DNA of 64,000 nucleotides, taken from positions 40,053,927 through 40,117,926 of the forward strand of contig CM055320.2 in assembly GCA_029255685.2 (NCBI GenBank), written 5' to 3'. The position numbers and the translations under genes are program-made. Each line of letters opens with the position of its first letter. Position 1 is the first letter of the stretch. The notes beneath the pieces are model-generated. The model was not told where the DNA came from. It saw only the letters and a list, made by a program, of their open reading frames with translations, and made no database searches. Of this stretch, positions 12,140 through 25,045 are shown in pieces. Origin of the DNA: Silene conica. Lineage: Eukaryota; Streptophyta; Magnoliopsida; Caryophyllales; Caryophyllaceae.

Positions 12140-12251
12140 GTTAGAGCGTATCACCACTGCCTCTAACTTGCCAGAGCGTATCACCACTGCCTCTGACTGA
12201 CGGAGCGTATCACCACTGCCTCCATCGGTGTGGAGCGTATCACCACTGCCT
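12140..12251. repeat. Four 29-30-bp repeats with GAG...CTC hairpin arms
   Basis: The core GAGCGTATCACCACTGCCTC recurs at 12144, 12174, 12203 and 12233; the last is degenerate. The bases flanking the core differ between copies but remain complementary in copy 1 (GTTAGAG/CTCTAAC) and largely so in copies 2 and 3. Confidence 0.8.
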
Positions 12252-12916
12252 ATGTGCCTAAGACCTGGCCAGACCTCTCGATGCATTAACTGTACATCGA
12301 ATGACACTCGGGACCCAGAACGTTTAACTGACGAATCTGGCCACCCCCGAACATAGACCAAAATAAATCCCACATCAATGGGTGGCGTTAGTTCATTCCG
12401 ATAGTATTTAACTGATACTATCGTCATCTATTCAAACTAGCCAACAACAATGCACAGTTTAACTGACTGCACATAATAGAACAATTTAACTGACTGTCCA
12501 ACTCAAATGTATAGAAGTATCCAACGACATATGCAAACACAATATTATACGATCACTGAACACAACTCAACATGTGGAACAAGGATAAACAACCAAAGTT
12601 ATAGTAGCTTTAACTATAACATAAGTAGTGGATGCGAGGTTATACTAACCTCAACTATAACTTCCACAAATGGCTTGAGGTTATAGTAACCTTAGCTAAA
12701 CCTTGACACGAAAACTAAAGTTATACTAGCACTAACCATAACCTTGAGTCATACCTCAGGTTTGCATTAGTCTCAGCTATAACTTTAACTCGTAGTTCAA
12801 AGTTATATTAGCTTCAGCTATAACTTTGAGTCGTACTCAAGGTTGTACTAGTTCAGCTATAACCTTGGATCATATTTCCAAGGTTACACATACTCACTAG
12901 TACAAAAAACCCCTAT

Positions 12917-13215
12917 CGTGTCGCAGCTATCGTGACGGTTCTAATAAAAAACGACATAAAAGGCGAAAAAATTTGGCGGAAACGAATTTTTTAGATTGTA
13001 GGGAGTCTATTGTGACGGTTTTATTAAAGAACCGTCACGATAAAATAAATTATTTGTGTCGGTTGTAAGTCAGAACCGCCACTATAAATCATTTATGACT
13101 GTTTTTCATATAACCGACACTAATAACGACACTAAAAATAGTGATAAGAAACAACATTTTTTTATAAAAACCGTCACCGTATAAATTTTGTGACGGTTTT
13201 AAGTGCAATAGACGT
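12917..13215. repeat. Left subterminal repeats of CACTA 1
   Basis: Repeated GTGACGGTT(C/T)T and AACCG(A/T)CAC units in both orientations. They match the repeats near the right terminus. Confidence 0.8.
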
Positions 13216-13720
13216 ATATACAACCAAGACTTTGCAATGAACTAAACTACTACTACTAATTGACGCGCGCCTCTTCATCTCCTAATTCAATTCCTATCTA
13301 CTGCAAAACATAACCCACCATATATCAATCAATTCAAAATTCACAATTATCGCATTCGCAATTATGGACTTCCCAATTATCAATCAATTCGTTCACAATT
13401 CGCTATTATCAATCAATTCGTTCACAATTCGCAATTATCAATCAATTCCTTCACAATTATCGACTTCGCAATTATTACTCACTTCCGCGCAATTACTATC
13501 AACGAATTCCTTCGCAGGCTTCATCAATCAAAGGTTTGCCATACAACGATTGTTTTTTCTATAATCAATTTCAGTAATATGTTGTCTAATTTTATATTCA
13601 TCCCATACCTATACGGCTATACTGCTTCCCTAATTTTAGCTTACTGCAGAACAATAGAAATATTACAAGTAATTTACTAATTTAGTTTGAAGGCTTGTAC
13701 TAAACTAATTTAGTTTGAAG

Positions 13721-13906
13721 GCAATATCTGTTATGGCCCAAATTGGATTTGCAGAGTTGATAGATTTTAATCCTATTCGCGCCACTGATGTTAAAATTCC
13801 TGCTAGGGGATCTTTCGTCATTGCACACTCATTAGCAGAATCCCAGAAATTTGTCACTGCTGCCACAAATTAAAACAACCGTGTTGTTGAATGTATACTT
13901 GCTACT
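13721..13906 (+). pseudogene. Captured galactokinase exon fragment
   Basis: The 62-codon segment reads [18 protein letters not shown], then RATDVKIP, then [16 protein letters not shown], then NNRVVECILAT. It is very like an internal exon of plant galactokinase (GHMP kinase family; galactose to galactose-1-phosphate in the cytosol). It is flanked by AG before 13721 and a GTAAG donor after 13906, so an exon was copied with intron edges. A TAA at 13871-13873 stands where galactokinases have Tyr (N-stop-NNRVVEC). The rest of the gene is absent, so it cannot encode enzyme. It lies within the CACTA element at 12895-18221. Confidence 0.85.
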
Positions 13907-15469
13907 GTAAGTGTCATCTGCTTCTATGATATTCTAAATCAGTTTCAAAAGGGTCACTTCCATATGGGTATAGTCGTGAAGATTGAGAAGATTGGTTCCA
14001 TGGGGGTGTAATACGTGTCGTGTCGGTGACACAACAAACACTGCAAGTATCAACTCTTTGACAACTGATGGCACGGTTAGTGACAATGGTATGAATACAT
14101 TGGTCATAATATCAGTAACCTTCAATTATACAAATTTTCAATTGAGAATCACATGTAAGAGAGTTCTGTTTTGGTCAGTCCTCTTTGTGGCTCATAAAAT
14201 AGTACTCCCGTAAGTTATTTTTTGAGTATATGGGCTAGTTAATTTGCATCTTTTTTGCTAACAGGGTCTGGTAGGATCTTCCAGTTCTTGTGATTGTGAG
14301 AATGCTGGCATATTTTTGCTTTCTTGAGCAACTTCTGGTACAAGTCTCGTCTTATAAATTGATCTTAACTTTAGGTCTTAATGTTCTATGTTAATTTATC
14401 TTATGACCGTGTCGAGCAAATACTGCCTTTCTTACTTAGAAAATGTCATCTAGCTTAACATGTAAAGCTATTAAGTTAAGGTATCATTACCTCATTAGCT
14501 GTGTTACAAAGGTCATAACCCGTTGGCACTAAAACTGCATTTATGGCTCCCTTTATACCAAAAAATGTCTCACCAAACTGACAGTCATTTGGAAACGGCT
14601 TTGAGACATTAAGGGAATGTTGTCGTTGTTGAGTTCACTTGTCTGCCCATACAAACGTATGCTACTCGAAGTAGTTCATGTGCCTAAATATTGGAGTGGC
14701 AATTTATGTGCCTAAATATTGGAGTGACGTAGTTCATGTGTAGATATTGAAATAGCAACTTATGTGTCTTAATTCTTAAGTATTGAAGTAGTTATTCATG
14801 TGTTGAAGCCTTCAAGGTAATTAACTTTATATAATTATGAGGTACATTAGTGAAATTAGTTTGTTGATTTACCTACAAATGCAAGTTTCTTTACTGCTAC
14901 CATGATAACAAGTATAGATGGATGCCAATATTTATGTTATTCTGCTGTTGGCTGAATATTGTAGCATCTGTACACCATTTTGCTCATGGATTTAGGGCTA
15001 ATATCATTAACATATTTATGATCTAGGTCCCCATGCTCTAGCTGTATCACTACCGTCTGCGTGTGTCCAAGGTCTTCTCTCGTTAATGATAGCGTCTACA
15101 ATGGGTAAGTTATTTGCCATAATGTGCCTTAAAAATACCTTGTTCTACATGTAGTTGGAAAGTCTAATAATAGCTTTTCTTTTATGAAAGCACTGAGCAA
15201 AGGCTACATATGGGCACTTATGCATCCTTCCAGTTTTCAATTGTTATCCTCTTTGCGCATATTTTCTATACTTTGGTAAGTAAACATTTCCACGCTAAAT
15301 TTTATTTAAAACTCACTGTTGAACTGCTGCCCATCAGTGGCTTTCATTCTGATACGTAAAGAATCTCTCCTTTGATTATATGTTAAGAATATTGTACGCT
15401 TATTTGATATCAGCGAATTATTTCCTAATTTTGCTCTTCCTTTATTTCCACTTTATCATATAATAGCAG
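13907..15469. other. CACTA interior between the two captured genes, no gene recognised
   Basis: AT-rich sequence resembling intron. Short frames at 13983-14213 and elsewhere do not resemble a known protein. A local duplication GTGCCTAAATATTGGAGTG occurs near 14680 and 14708. Confidence 0.4.
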
Positions 15470-16533
15470 TCACAACAACAGGATCAACTGAAGAGCATAG
15501 ACGAAAACTTGTGCTTGTTTCTTGCCAGCAAAGATGAGGTGAGAACATATTCCGATACTATTAGATGTCTGCTTTACTAAATCGAGTTTGACCCTTTTCT
15601 CTTCCATTACTCAGGCAGTGAAGAACTTGGAATCAAAAATTCAGAAAATAGCAGACACACATACTTCAACGATATCAGGTTTAAGGGATTTTTCTAAATC
15701 CACACAGAGAAAAACATCTGAATATTTCGAGTACATAAATGCTTTCATAACCTGCCAAACTACGGATGTTGAAAAGGTAATTATTGAAAGAGTCAAAGAG
15801 GTCTTTCTTGTTGTTTGAAGTTCGATACATTAATTTTTTTTATGAATTGGTATGAAACTGCAGTTGTTAGGCTTATTTGTTATCGAGGCCAAGGATGTAT
15901 TAGTTGAGTTGCAGAATTCTCTTTCTGTGCAAAAGGAGCTTCTGCATCTTTCTTCTGTGCAGCAAGAACAGGTAAAGTACTGGCAACTACATACGGACTA
16001 CGGTGTATTTTTCCCAGGCTTAATACAATATCTGGTTTTCATTGATTAATTTGTTTCTGTTTCCTTTTCTCAACGGAGCCAAATACTTGTTAACTGAAAT
16101 GGGAGAGACAAAAAACCAACTTATCAGCCATTGGTATGTTTTCGTCCTTGCTCTTAATATACGGAAAAGTAAAATACGGTCTACATCGTTTGAACACTGA
16201 ATACTAATTCCAAGTTACTGTCACTTGGATATAGCTCTGACAAGGTTAATTACGCTCAAGAACAGTGGAAGAGAGCTCAGAATTCACTACATGATCTCAA
16301 TAATGAGCGGAAATCAAAGCTACAATCTGCCATCACGTAAGCTTGGCTCTAACGCCAATGCAGTCTTGCGCACCAAATTTAAACCTTACTTGTTATGTTT
16401 AACCAGCTTGAAATTTGTAACAGTGAAAAGCAACTGGAGGTTGAAAACACACAAAACCAGTATGTTACCTCCATCTCAGCAAAGAATGCAGAATTTGATG
16501 CTAACATGTCAAGCTTGCTTCTGAATATTAAGG
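15470..16533 (+). pseudogene. Captured kinesin-5 tail fragment, exons with introns
   Basis: Exon-like blocks with GT-AG borders lie at 15470-15538 (DQLKSIDENLCLFLASKDE), 15615-15776 (AVKNLESKIQKIADTHTSTI...), 15871-15971 (EAKDVLVELQNSLSVQKELL...), about 16090-16134 (LLTEMGETKNQLISH), about 16228-16338 (AQEQWKRAQNSLHDLNNERK...) and about 16408-16532 (QLEVENTQNQYVTSISAKNA...). Order and content resemble the coiled-coil C-terminal half of plant kinesin-5 (BimC) motors, including the conserved QWK-AQ-SL segment. The motor domain is missing. It was captured as genomic DNA, not cDNA, because introns remain. The assignment is from memory of the family and moderately sure. Confidence 0.6.
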
Positions 16534-16794
16534 GTAAGTTGCTTATGCAAATATTGTAGCTCGTCTTTTACTTGACAGTACCTATGTAATTCGATACTTC
16601 ACGTTGGTTGCATTTTGGCAAACACTCATTCTAAGAGTTCACGTAGGCAAAAAAAACATGAACAATGAGGCTATAGTATGAGACAGACGTTCTCAAATGT
16701 GAGACCAACCCAAATTCTCGTGTATTTCTCAAATAAATACAGGGTTGATGGGTTGGTTTCATGTCCGGATACTATTTCTCAGCATATAAGGAAG

Positions 16795-17250
16795 GCTAAA
16801 AGCTGTTTGGATTTTACATTGTGCTAATGGAGGAAGACGTAATTTTGCTAAAAAGAATCAACTTCAGATCAAAGTGATTAAGAAGGTAAGTGAACATTAG
16901 CTACTTTTTCAATTATCTATTATCATAATCCAAATATAGTTTAAATAACACTATGTTATTTTATATATTTAGTGTCCCAACAACCCAAAGATTACGAATG
17001 TGGTTATTATGTCATTAACTGGGTGTATAACATAATATTTTATTACTCAAAGAGCATTGTGGAAATTTGAGCAGGTATTTCTTATTTTTAAATAAAAATA
17101 TTTTTAGCTTACTTATTTTCTTTTTTTAAAAAAAATCTCATTATTGATTTTCTTAAATGTAGATTATTGAAGATTATTCAACCATGTCAGTTGAAGATAT
17201 GAATGAAGTTAAAGAGGTGTGGGCTACAAAATATTTCGAGAACATGTAGC
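16795..17250 (+). pseudogene. Ulp1-like (C48) cysteine protease relic
   Basis: Three blocks separated by introns or decay are seen: AVWILHCANGGRRNFAKKN (about 16800), CPNNPKDYECGYYVINWVYN (about 16970-17035, carrying the catalytic Cys in ECGYY) and IIEDYSTMSVEDMNEVKEVW (about 17162-17225), ending at a stop near 17249. Plant CACTA and Mutator elements often carry Ulp1/SENP-type domains, so this is probably element-associated, not captured. Most of the domain upstream is missing or frameshifted. Confidence 0.65.
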
Positions 17251-17502
17251 TTAGATTAAATTATTGGATTTTTACTTGTTGCTTGGTTGAGGTTATTGTC
17301 GAGGATACCCGTTGCTTGTTTTCTCAGATTATGCGTCGTTGGGAAACATAATAGTGTTATTGTATTGTTGGATGAGAATATGAGATGTATGGTTATTCCG
17401 AAGCTATTGTATGACATTATTTTGTTGGTAATTGATTAAACTTTTTAGCAGGTATTCTTCCATCAATATTTATATTCGGCCGGTGCTAGCTAATTTTTTT
17501 TT

Positions 17503-18210
<708 letters not shown>

Positions 18211-19382
18211 TTCTACTAGTGACTTCACTATAACCTTGAGTAACACTCTTGGCCGTTCGCCATGCCGCCATCTAGGGTTTCCTCGCGAACCCTAGTTGCG
18301 CACACGACACCCATAACGACTTATCGATACATTAATCCACAATTACGATAATAACACATACATAAATATATGGAGCACAAATAAATCATGACAATAAATA
18401 ATCAAACATGTACTAATCGTACAAACAATCATTAAATCATATTAATTACATCAATTGGCATAAACACAATTAAAAGAGAAACACCTAGTTACCTTTTTAG
18501 CAATTAATGAAAACCTTCATAAAGAATACGACCAACAAAGCCTTGTCTCCAACACGTGTCAATAACCCCAAAAAGCAACTTTAAAGAAAGCGTAAATCCA
18601 AATCCTTGTGATAGAAATTATACCAAACAATCACTCTTTCGAAAAACGCCAAAGGGAAATACATCTTCTTCTTTACTCACAAAATATGAGACCCAAAACG
18701 TAGGTCTAAAGGCCCATACAAATAATTCCCAATAAAATATTTTGAATAGAATATATTGTAGAGGTAAGAGCAAAGATTGTGAAAATATATTTTATCTTTG
18801 AGTTTGGGAGAAGAAAAGATATACAACAATGGAGTCAAAGGGAGAAAAGAAGAACAAAAGAGAGAAAAGAGGAGGAGAGGCCGTGCGGCACTTCTCACGC
18901 ACAAAACAAAGCTGACCTAGTTGCTTGCTAGGTTAGATTTTATTTATAAGGAGATTAACTAATGGGCTTTGGGTCCATTAGCTCACACAATGGATTATTT
19001 GATTGCAAATCTGATTGAGCCATACTAAAACGCAAGGAGAACTTGAAATAGAAAAGTAAATATTAAATTAAAATAATTAATTATTGCACGGACGTTTTAA
19101 CCCATCCAAAAGTAGATTAAAACGAGAAATAATAAAAATAGGACGGAAGATATAATTATAAATATTTCCGAAATCCATTAATAAGCTTCAGAATAATTAA
19201 TTAAATAAATACTTTTATAATAAAATATTATTATAAAATACGGGGTGTTACAAGACTATTCAAAACGTCAACATAATAAAATAAACGCTTATTCGATAAT
19301 TAATTATTGAATATAAATGCCTATCTAAATATCAAGATGTTAATATAATAAATAATATTAGGGTACAATACGGATTATTACA

Positions 19383-19396
19383 GTCTTCCCCCCTTA
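19383..19396 (-). promoter_or_regulatory. Polypurine tract of the gypsy-related element
   Basis: On the minus strand, TAAGGGGGGAAGAC lies directly before the LTR start TGTAATAATCCG. It primes plus-strand DNA synthesis in this element class. Confidence 0.85.
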
Positions 19397-19429
19397 AAAT
19401 GAACTTCCACTAGTACAGAAATGACATAC

Positions 19430-19860
19430 GGCCACGGTTAAAAAACACATATGGCTACGGTTGTACAACCGTAGCAAATCAGGGGGTAGCCTTAGGTAGT
19501 ATAGAAATGGCTATGGTTGTCAACCGTAGCCATAAGTCATTTTTTGCTACGGTTATTATGTAACAACCGTAGTCATAGGTCCAATTTTGCTACGAGTAGT
19601 TATTAATAACCGTAGCCATAAGTCAATATTTGCTACAGTTGGTAATTAATAACCGTGGCCGTAAGTGCGGTTTTGCTACAGTTACCAATCAATAATCGTT
19701 GCCATAAGGCCTTTTGTTGCTACGGTTAATAATGAATAACCGTAGCCCTTAATTCATTTTTTGATAGTCAAAACTCCATTTAACGCTACGGTTAGTAATT
19801 AATCACCATAGCCATAAGTTCATTTAATGCCACGGTTGCAGAACCGTAGCCAAAAGCCAT
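19430..19860. repeat. Left subterminal repeats of CACTA 2
   Basis: About eight alternating GCTACGGTT and AACCGTAGC(C/A)ATA units in both orientations. The right-hand counterpart is at 22450-22745. Confidence 0.85.
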
Positions 19861-20267
19861 GCCTTTTGTCCAAGCTAGAATTGTCGATTCGTCCAGCTAT
19901 TATAACAAATGGAAGCAAAAATAACTTCGTCTATTTTATAATAAAAACCAATGTACTCAGTATCTGCATACATATTTCCAATATAATTCAAGTTTTCGAT
20001 AACATATATTAATAAGCTAATATTTCATGATCACAAAATATACCGATACCCCTAAACAATACAAGCGACAAGTCCATATTGATAGATAACTTGTCATTTC
20101 CCTTCGTGCTTCTAGTCTTCAAAATTTGATGGCCTTCAACCGTCTTCTAATGTTTCCCTACGTTAATAAAAGAATAAAAAATGTCAAATAATCTGTGAAT
20201 ATATTCAAAGTTGACACTCGAATACTCCTTCTAGCTCGGCAAGCCGTGATAAATCTCCCTATGTATT

Positions 20268-20606
20268 CTATTCCCACAATCTCCCTTGCCTGTCTATACT
20301 CTCTGAACAGAGAAGGAATGGGCGACTCCCCGACACAATGGCTCTGACTTTTAATGGAGTCAGGGGCATATCAAAGCGAGAACAACTAAGCAAATAAGCA
20401 TCTCCAACACAATTTGGTGATATTTGTAAGCACTTAACCGGTCTATCATAACCTATAATCACACAAACTTTGTTAAGCACATTACCCTTAATTACATCTC
20501 TTTTCCACATACATATACTCTTATCAACCGATCCGCAACACAGAATATCTCCCATTACACTTAAACATAACACAGGCATTTCATGTGCTTTTACCTCAAC
20601 CACCAT
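20268..20606 (-). pseudogene. Captured WD40-repeat fragment (JINGUBANG-like)
   Basis: The minus-strand frame VKAHEMPVLCLSVMGDILCC, then GSVDKSICMWKRDV, then GYDRPVKCLQISPN, then AYLLSCSRFD holds about one and a half WD40 blades: an HEMPVLCL start, a GSVDKSICMW strand, then a second blade. The spacing and the VLCLSV/LCCGSVDKSI pattern resemble plant JINGUBANG-type proteins, single-exon WD40 proteins of pollen and other tissues. The N-terminal blades are absent and the reading frame after RFD is unrelated, so it is a non-functional copy inside CACTA 2. Confidence 0.6.
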
Positions 20607-20935
20607 TGTTATACTGTTATACTTACCTACAACTAGAGATATCTACAACATATGGAGGCAGAGGAATCAATGCAGAATGGAGAATCAATTGATAAGACAG
20701 AACTGCAATCAGTCATCTTAAACTACATACAAGTTTGATAGAATTAAAGTGATAAGTATGGTTCGACATCAAATAAGTAGCCCATAGTTCTCAACCTCAT
20801 TGACTTCTCCAATCGTATAAGCCTTTTTTGATAGTTGTCATTAGCCATCTGCCCATATCCAGCTGAATGAATAAAGTTAATAAAACGTTTGTATAGATAC
20901 AGACATATAACATGTTGTAATGTCAGTAAAATTAC

Positions 20936-21195
20936 CATCCTCGGTGCTCGGCTGCTGACTTGAACTTGCACGTTCATCGATTTTACTTGATACAGAAGCA
21001 ATAGAAGATGAGCGTTCAACAGTGTTTTTTGCAGATTCAATTTTAACATAGCCCTGCTGAGATTCAGCATCCTTCTTTGGCATTGCTCCCAAAGGATCTG
21101 CCTCTTCTTGTGCTTTGCCCAGCAATGCAAGACCGAATTTATAGTACAATTTCACACACTCGAGTGCAAGCTCACCATAATGGGTAACTCTGAAA
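20936..21195 (-). pseudogene. Captured NASP-like histone chaperone exon
   Basis: The minus-strand exon reads RVTHYGELALECVKLYYKFG, then LALLGKAQEEADPLGAMPKK, followed by a serine-rich acidic stretch. It is bordered by an AG acceptor (above 21195) and a GTAATT donor (below 20936). The segment matches the SHNi-TPR region of plant NASP-related proteins, nuclear chaperones of histone H3. A further block after an ATTCAG acceptor (about 20744-20876) is not recognised. No start or downstream TPRs are present, so it is a gene piece carried by the transposon. Confidence 0.7.
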
Positions 21196-22449
21196 CTCAA
21201 ATGTAATGCAAATACATTGAACAGCCAGCAGGAAAGAAGTAAACTTATACTTTATAAGTCCTACTCCATATCTTGCACAATGTACACTATGTACAGTATT
21301 ACAAGAAGGAAAGTAAATATGAACGACATATCCAAGTGCAGAAACTGGTATAACAGACAACCTCCTGAGCAAGGTAAATGAACACTTACGCTTGACTATG
21401 TCAGAAAGAAAAATAAGTTTGATTTTGAAGAGGAGAATGCAGGATAATTTATTTATATTGTTGACAAGAATAATGTAGGATAAATTGTGGTGCTGGTACA
21501 TTCACATATATAAAGCATGCCATATAGAAAAACCGTTTTCAGATTGCATCAAGCTTCAACATGTATTTTTCTCCCAATTACATGTTGAATAGCCTGAAAC
21601 AAATAATGTTCACAAATCCCATGTTCCAATATATCAGAGTGAAAATCAAGACGGTTCAAGGCTTCCATTCCACAACTAATTATCAATCTTAGGCTCACTC
21701 GTTAGCTAGGGTGAAAGCAAGAGCCTCTCGGTTATGTATGAACAAAGCCAAATCTGAAGCAATTTTAATCACCATAATCTCCCAGTTTCTCAAATTAATC
21801 TACTTCAATTTCATTAAAACCCGCTAATTTCAGTAGTATAAATAATCAAGACTTAACTAGTTAAATTAAACTTACAATTATAAACAGAAATAATTTAAGC
21901 AAATTAATACTCTAATATCACAGATGAGGATATTTAAATCGACTATAAACAGAATAATTCAAGCAATATAAATAATACGGACTATAATTCAAGCAACAAC
22001 AGCGTGAGATTGTCGCAATATAAATAATACGGACTATGAACTGAAATATAAATAAGAAGAGAGGAAATTACCTATAAACTGAAAGGAGACAAGCAGCACG
22101 AGCTACTTCGGTCAATTGGAGCAGACGACAACAGCGTGAGATTGTCGCATGTGACGTCGATGAAGGTGCGTTGGCCGGAGATTGTCGCAGGCGTGAGATT
22201 GTCGCAGGCGAGGTTTCCAGTTTTGATTAATTAGGGTTTCAATTTTGATAAATATGGGAGATTGTCGAAGGAGATTGAGTTCTGATTGAATAGCTATTTG
22301 TTTGGTTTCCAATTTTGATATGAACACGGTTTCATATCTAATTATTATTATATTTTTTTTTATTTTTTTTGGAGGGTAGCAAAATTTATTTTGCGGGTTA
22401 TTAAAAATTTCGTGTAGATACATTGACAGATTTTTAAAAATTTAAAAGA

Positions 22450-22745
22450 TATATGGCTACGGTTTTAAATATTAACCGTCGCCTTTTGTTTTTATAAATA
22501 GTTTTGGCTACGGTTATTACCTAGTACCCTAGCTTTTTACTTTTTCTAAAATAGTTTTGGCTACGGTTATTGCACACAACAGTAGCTTTTTATTTTTCTG
22601 AAATAGTTTTGGCTACGGTTATTGTCAACAACCGTAGCATTTTTACGTTTTGGCCACGGTTGCTTGAAAACAACCGTAGCCATTGTAAAAGCCTATTCTC
22701 AAAATTTTTACGGCTACGGTTATTAACTACAACCGTAGCCATAAG
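22450..22745. repeat. Right subterminal repeats of CACTA 2
   Basis: Repeats of TTTTGGCTACGGTTATT and CAACCGTAGC, ending in AACCGTAGCCATAAGTGC before the terminal inverted repeat. Confidence 0.85.
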
Positions 22746-22775
22746 TGCTTGCCAAATGTCATTTTTCTACTAGTG

Positions 22776-25045
22776 TTCGTCCCGAAGTTCGCCGCCCGTA
22801 AGGAAAAGAAACACAAAACTAACACAAAAGAACTCAAGTAGGAACATATATAAGCTTCAAAACGTGAAATGTTACATTCCATCCCCCTTAAGAAACTTTG
22901 TCCCCAAAGTTTAACACCTCGCCCAAAAGGAAGCATGACACTTAACGAGTCACAGTGTGGTGCATAGGAGAAGTAATTAGAATAACAGAAGTAATTAGAC
23001 ATATCAAGTATATTTAAAAAATCACGACATACCAATTAGCCATGTCATAAATCATAAGATTTTACAATCCTATCCTCCATAAAGCATGGTTACGTCCTCG
23101 TAACCTCATTATAATAATATCAACACATTACTCTGTCTTACTTATTACGCTATCTCCTAAAATCCTACTCCAAGTAACCAAGTACCGTATTATTATCATC
23201 AACCTAAGACCAAAGACAAGGGTGAGTAAACTGCTGGGATAAAACCACAAATCAATACTTTCATCTCGATAACGATTTCAAACTCAGAATATAACTCAAT
23301 AACCAATGTCACACTCGACCGAAACACAATGTGGCACAACGGCTTAATAACTCATAACTCAAACCAGTAAATGCTCATCTCAATTTCGATATTCATAAAG
23401 TCAAATATTCCTTTGAAGGAACTGCTCAACACTTAGAGAGTAAAACTCTAAGCTACTCACCCACGAGTCAAGGTCAAAGAATACGACGACTCGATAAGAT
23501 ACTGAACGGCAACCTCAATCTCAATCTCAACAGCTAATTAGCAAGTCGATGTACATACTTCCACCAAATTCATTGACATGCTTGTATGTATTCCTCATAT
23601 TCCAACTTCATAAGACAAGAACTTATACGTTATACCAACCAGACTAATACAAAATCATTAGAAATAACCCAGCTAGTAAATTACCAAAAGTTTACCCATC
23701 TCACAGTAAACTCGTCTCATAAACCAAAGAATTATCTCATCAAAAGAAAATATTAATTATCAAAATAAAAGAACAAGGACTAATATTCAACTCAAATAAA
23801 TACTTGTGAGAAGCCCATAACAATCATCATGTAACCATAGAACCTCGAGCAATAACATGAATATTAGGATTAATAAGAATCGTGTTGCGCAGCGAAATAG
23901 AATCAGAATAGTTAACGCTTACACGCCATTGAAATTTTCACACAAAACCATTATATTTACAACAATGTAAACAATCAAGAGACTCATAGATCATAATTGA
24001 CAACTTTAAACATTTCATGTTCGTAATCATATTATAGAAAGGACGCAGGGTAAAATTTACTAACATAATTAAACATGGAGCATTGATATATTTCACAAGC
24101 GTACGTCGATCATAGACTAACAAGACCGCTTAACATTCATAGATAACAATAAGTTAAAATCACTAGGTACATTTCCTGTCTACTCACATTACATCATTTA
24201 TCATGAACAGGTAATATATATGACTTGCAAATCAAGAGGTTTATATAACATGCAACAATTAGCCAACCGACATGATTTCGGTAACACGTAGCTATAGAAT
24301 TTATCATGTTGCAAACGATTACTATAATTATCAAATATCGAGCGTTATTATGGGTAACCATCACTTGGAAAATATTTTGAAACTCTGGAAACATTGAAGT
24401 GGTAATTTGTGGCAATTTATAAACACGAATCAAAGAGCAATTTTACAAGCTATAGGTCGAAACAAGACTACACGGAGACATTCTGACTCTTCTTTACTAA
24501 AACATTGTTCTTGTAAATTGTAGCTCATATGTTATGAAAATTTAACGATAAAAGTAAACGAATTTGCAAGACTAGTATTTCCATAAATCACATGTCAACC
24601 AGTTAATAACTCGACATATAACGATCAGGTTTTAAACATAGCAAATGTAATTCAGTTCGTGACATAACAACCTACATGAAGGTGTTATACATAGCATGAA
24701 ATATACGGAGGAACATCAACAAGATTCACATTGTTCAGATAATCACAATTACGTATAACAATTAGATTGCTATATCATGCTAATAAGCTTACCAGTTAAA
24801 TTTCATTCTACCATTGGCAAGACCCTTCTCAGATAAACATGCTTTTGACATCACATACGAACAACACATAATTATTTGAGGTCGTGCTATTGGACATATA
24901 ATTAAAACGATTCTATATTAAACTTGACGAAATACACAAGGTTATGTTATCATATAGTGAGGTTCATACTCATGCCATATGCCTACTATTCATGTTACTA
25001 ATGCCATATCAGGATCTCACGGGTCACATCACATAATTAACATTT
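22776..25045 (-). other. Internal region of the gypsy-related element (right of CACTA 2), non-coding
   Basis: No gag, protease, RT or integrase motif was found on either strand; frames are short and compositionally random. At 22871-22890 a second PPT-like sequence sits beside a TGTAAC start on the minus strand (see findings). The region continues after the copia insertion at 33690. Confidence 0.6.

Larger units (their letters stand above)
19408..22775 (-). mobile_element. Second CACTA transposon with captured gene fragments
   Basis: The terminal inverted repeats are CACTAGTACAGAAATGACAT (19408) and, from the right end, CACTAGTAGAAAAATGACAT (ending 22775). The 3-bp duplication is TTC (19405-19407 and 22776-22778). 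Subterminal regions hold TGGCTACGGTT / AACCGTAGCCATA repeats, a different family from the CACTA at 12895. No transposase is visible. WD40 and NASP fragments lie on the minus strand. The stretch 21200-22110 has no recognisable coding content. A GAGATTGTCGCA motif recurs at 22130-22270. Confidence 0.9.
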
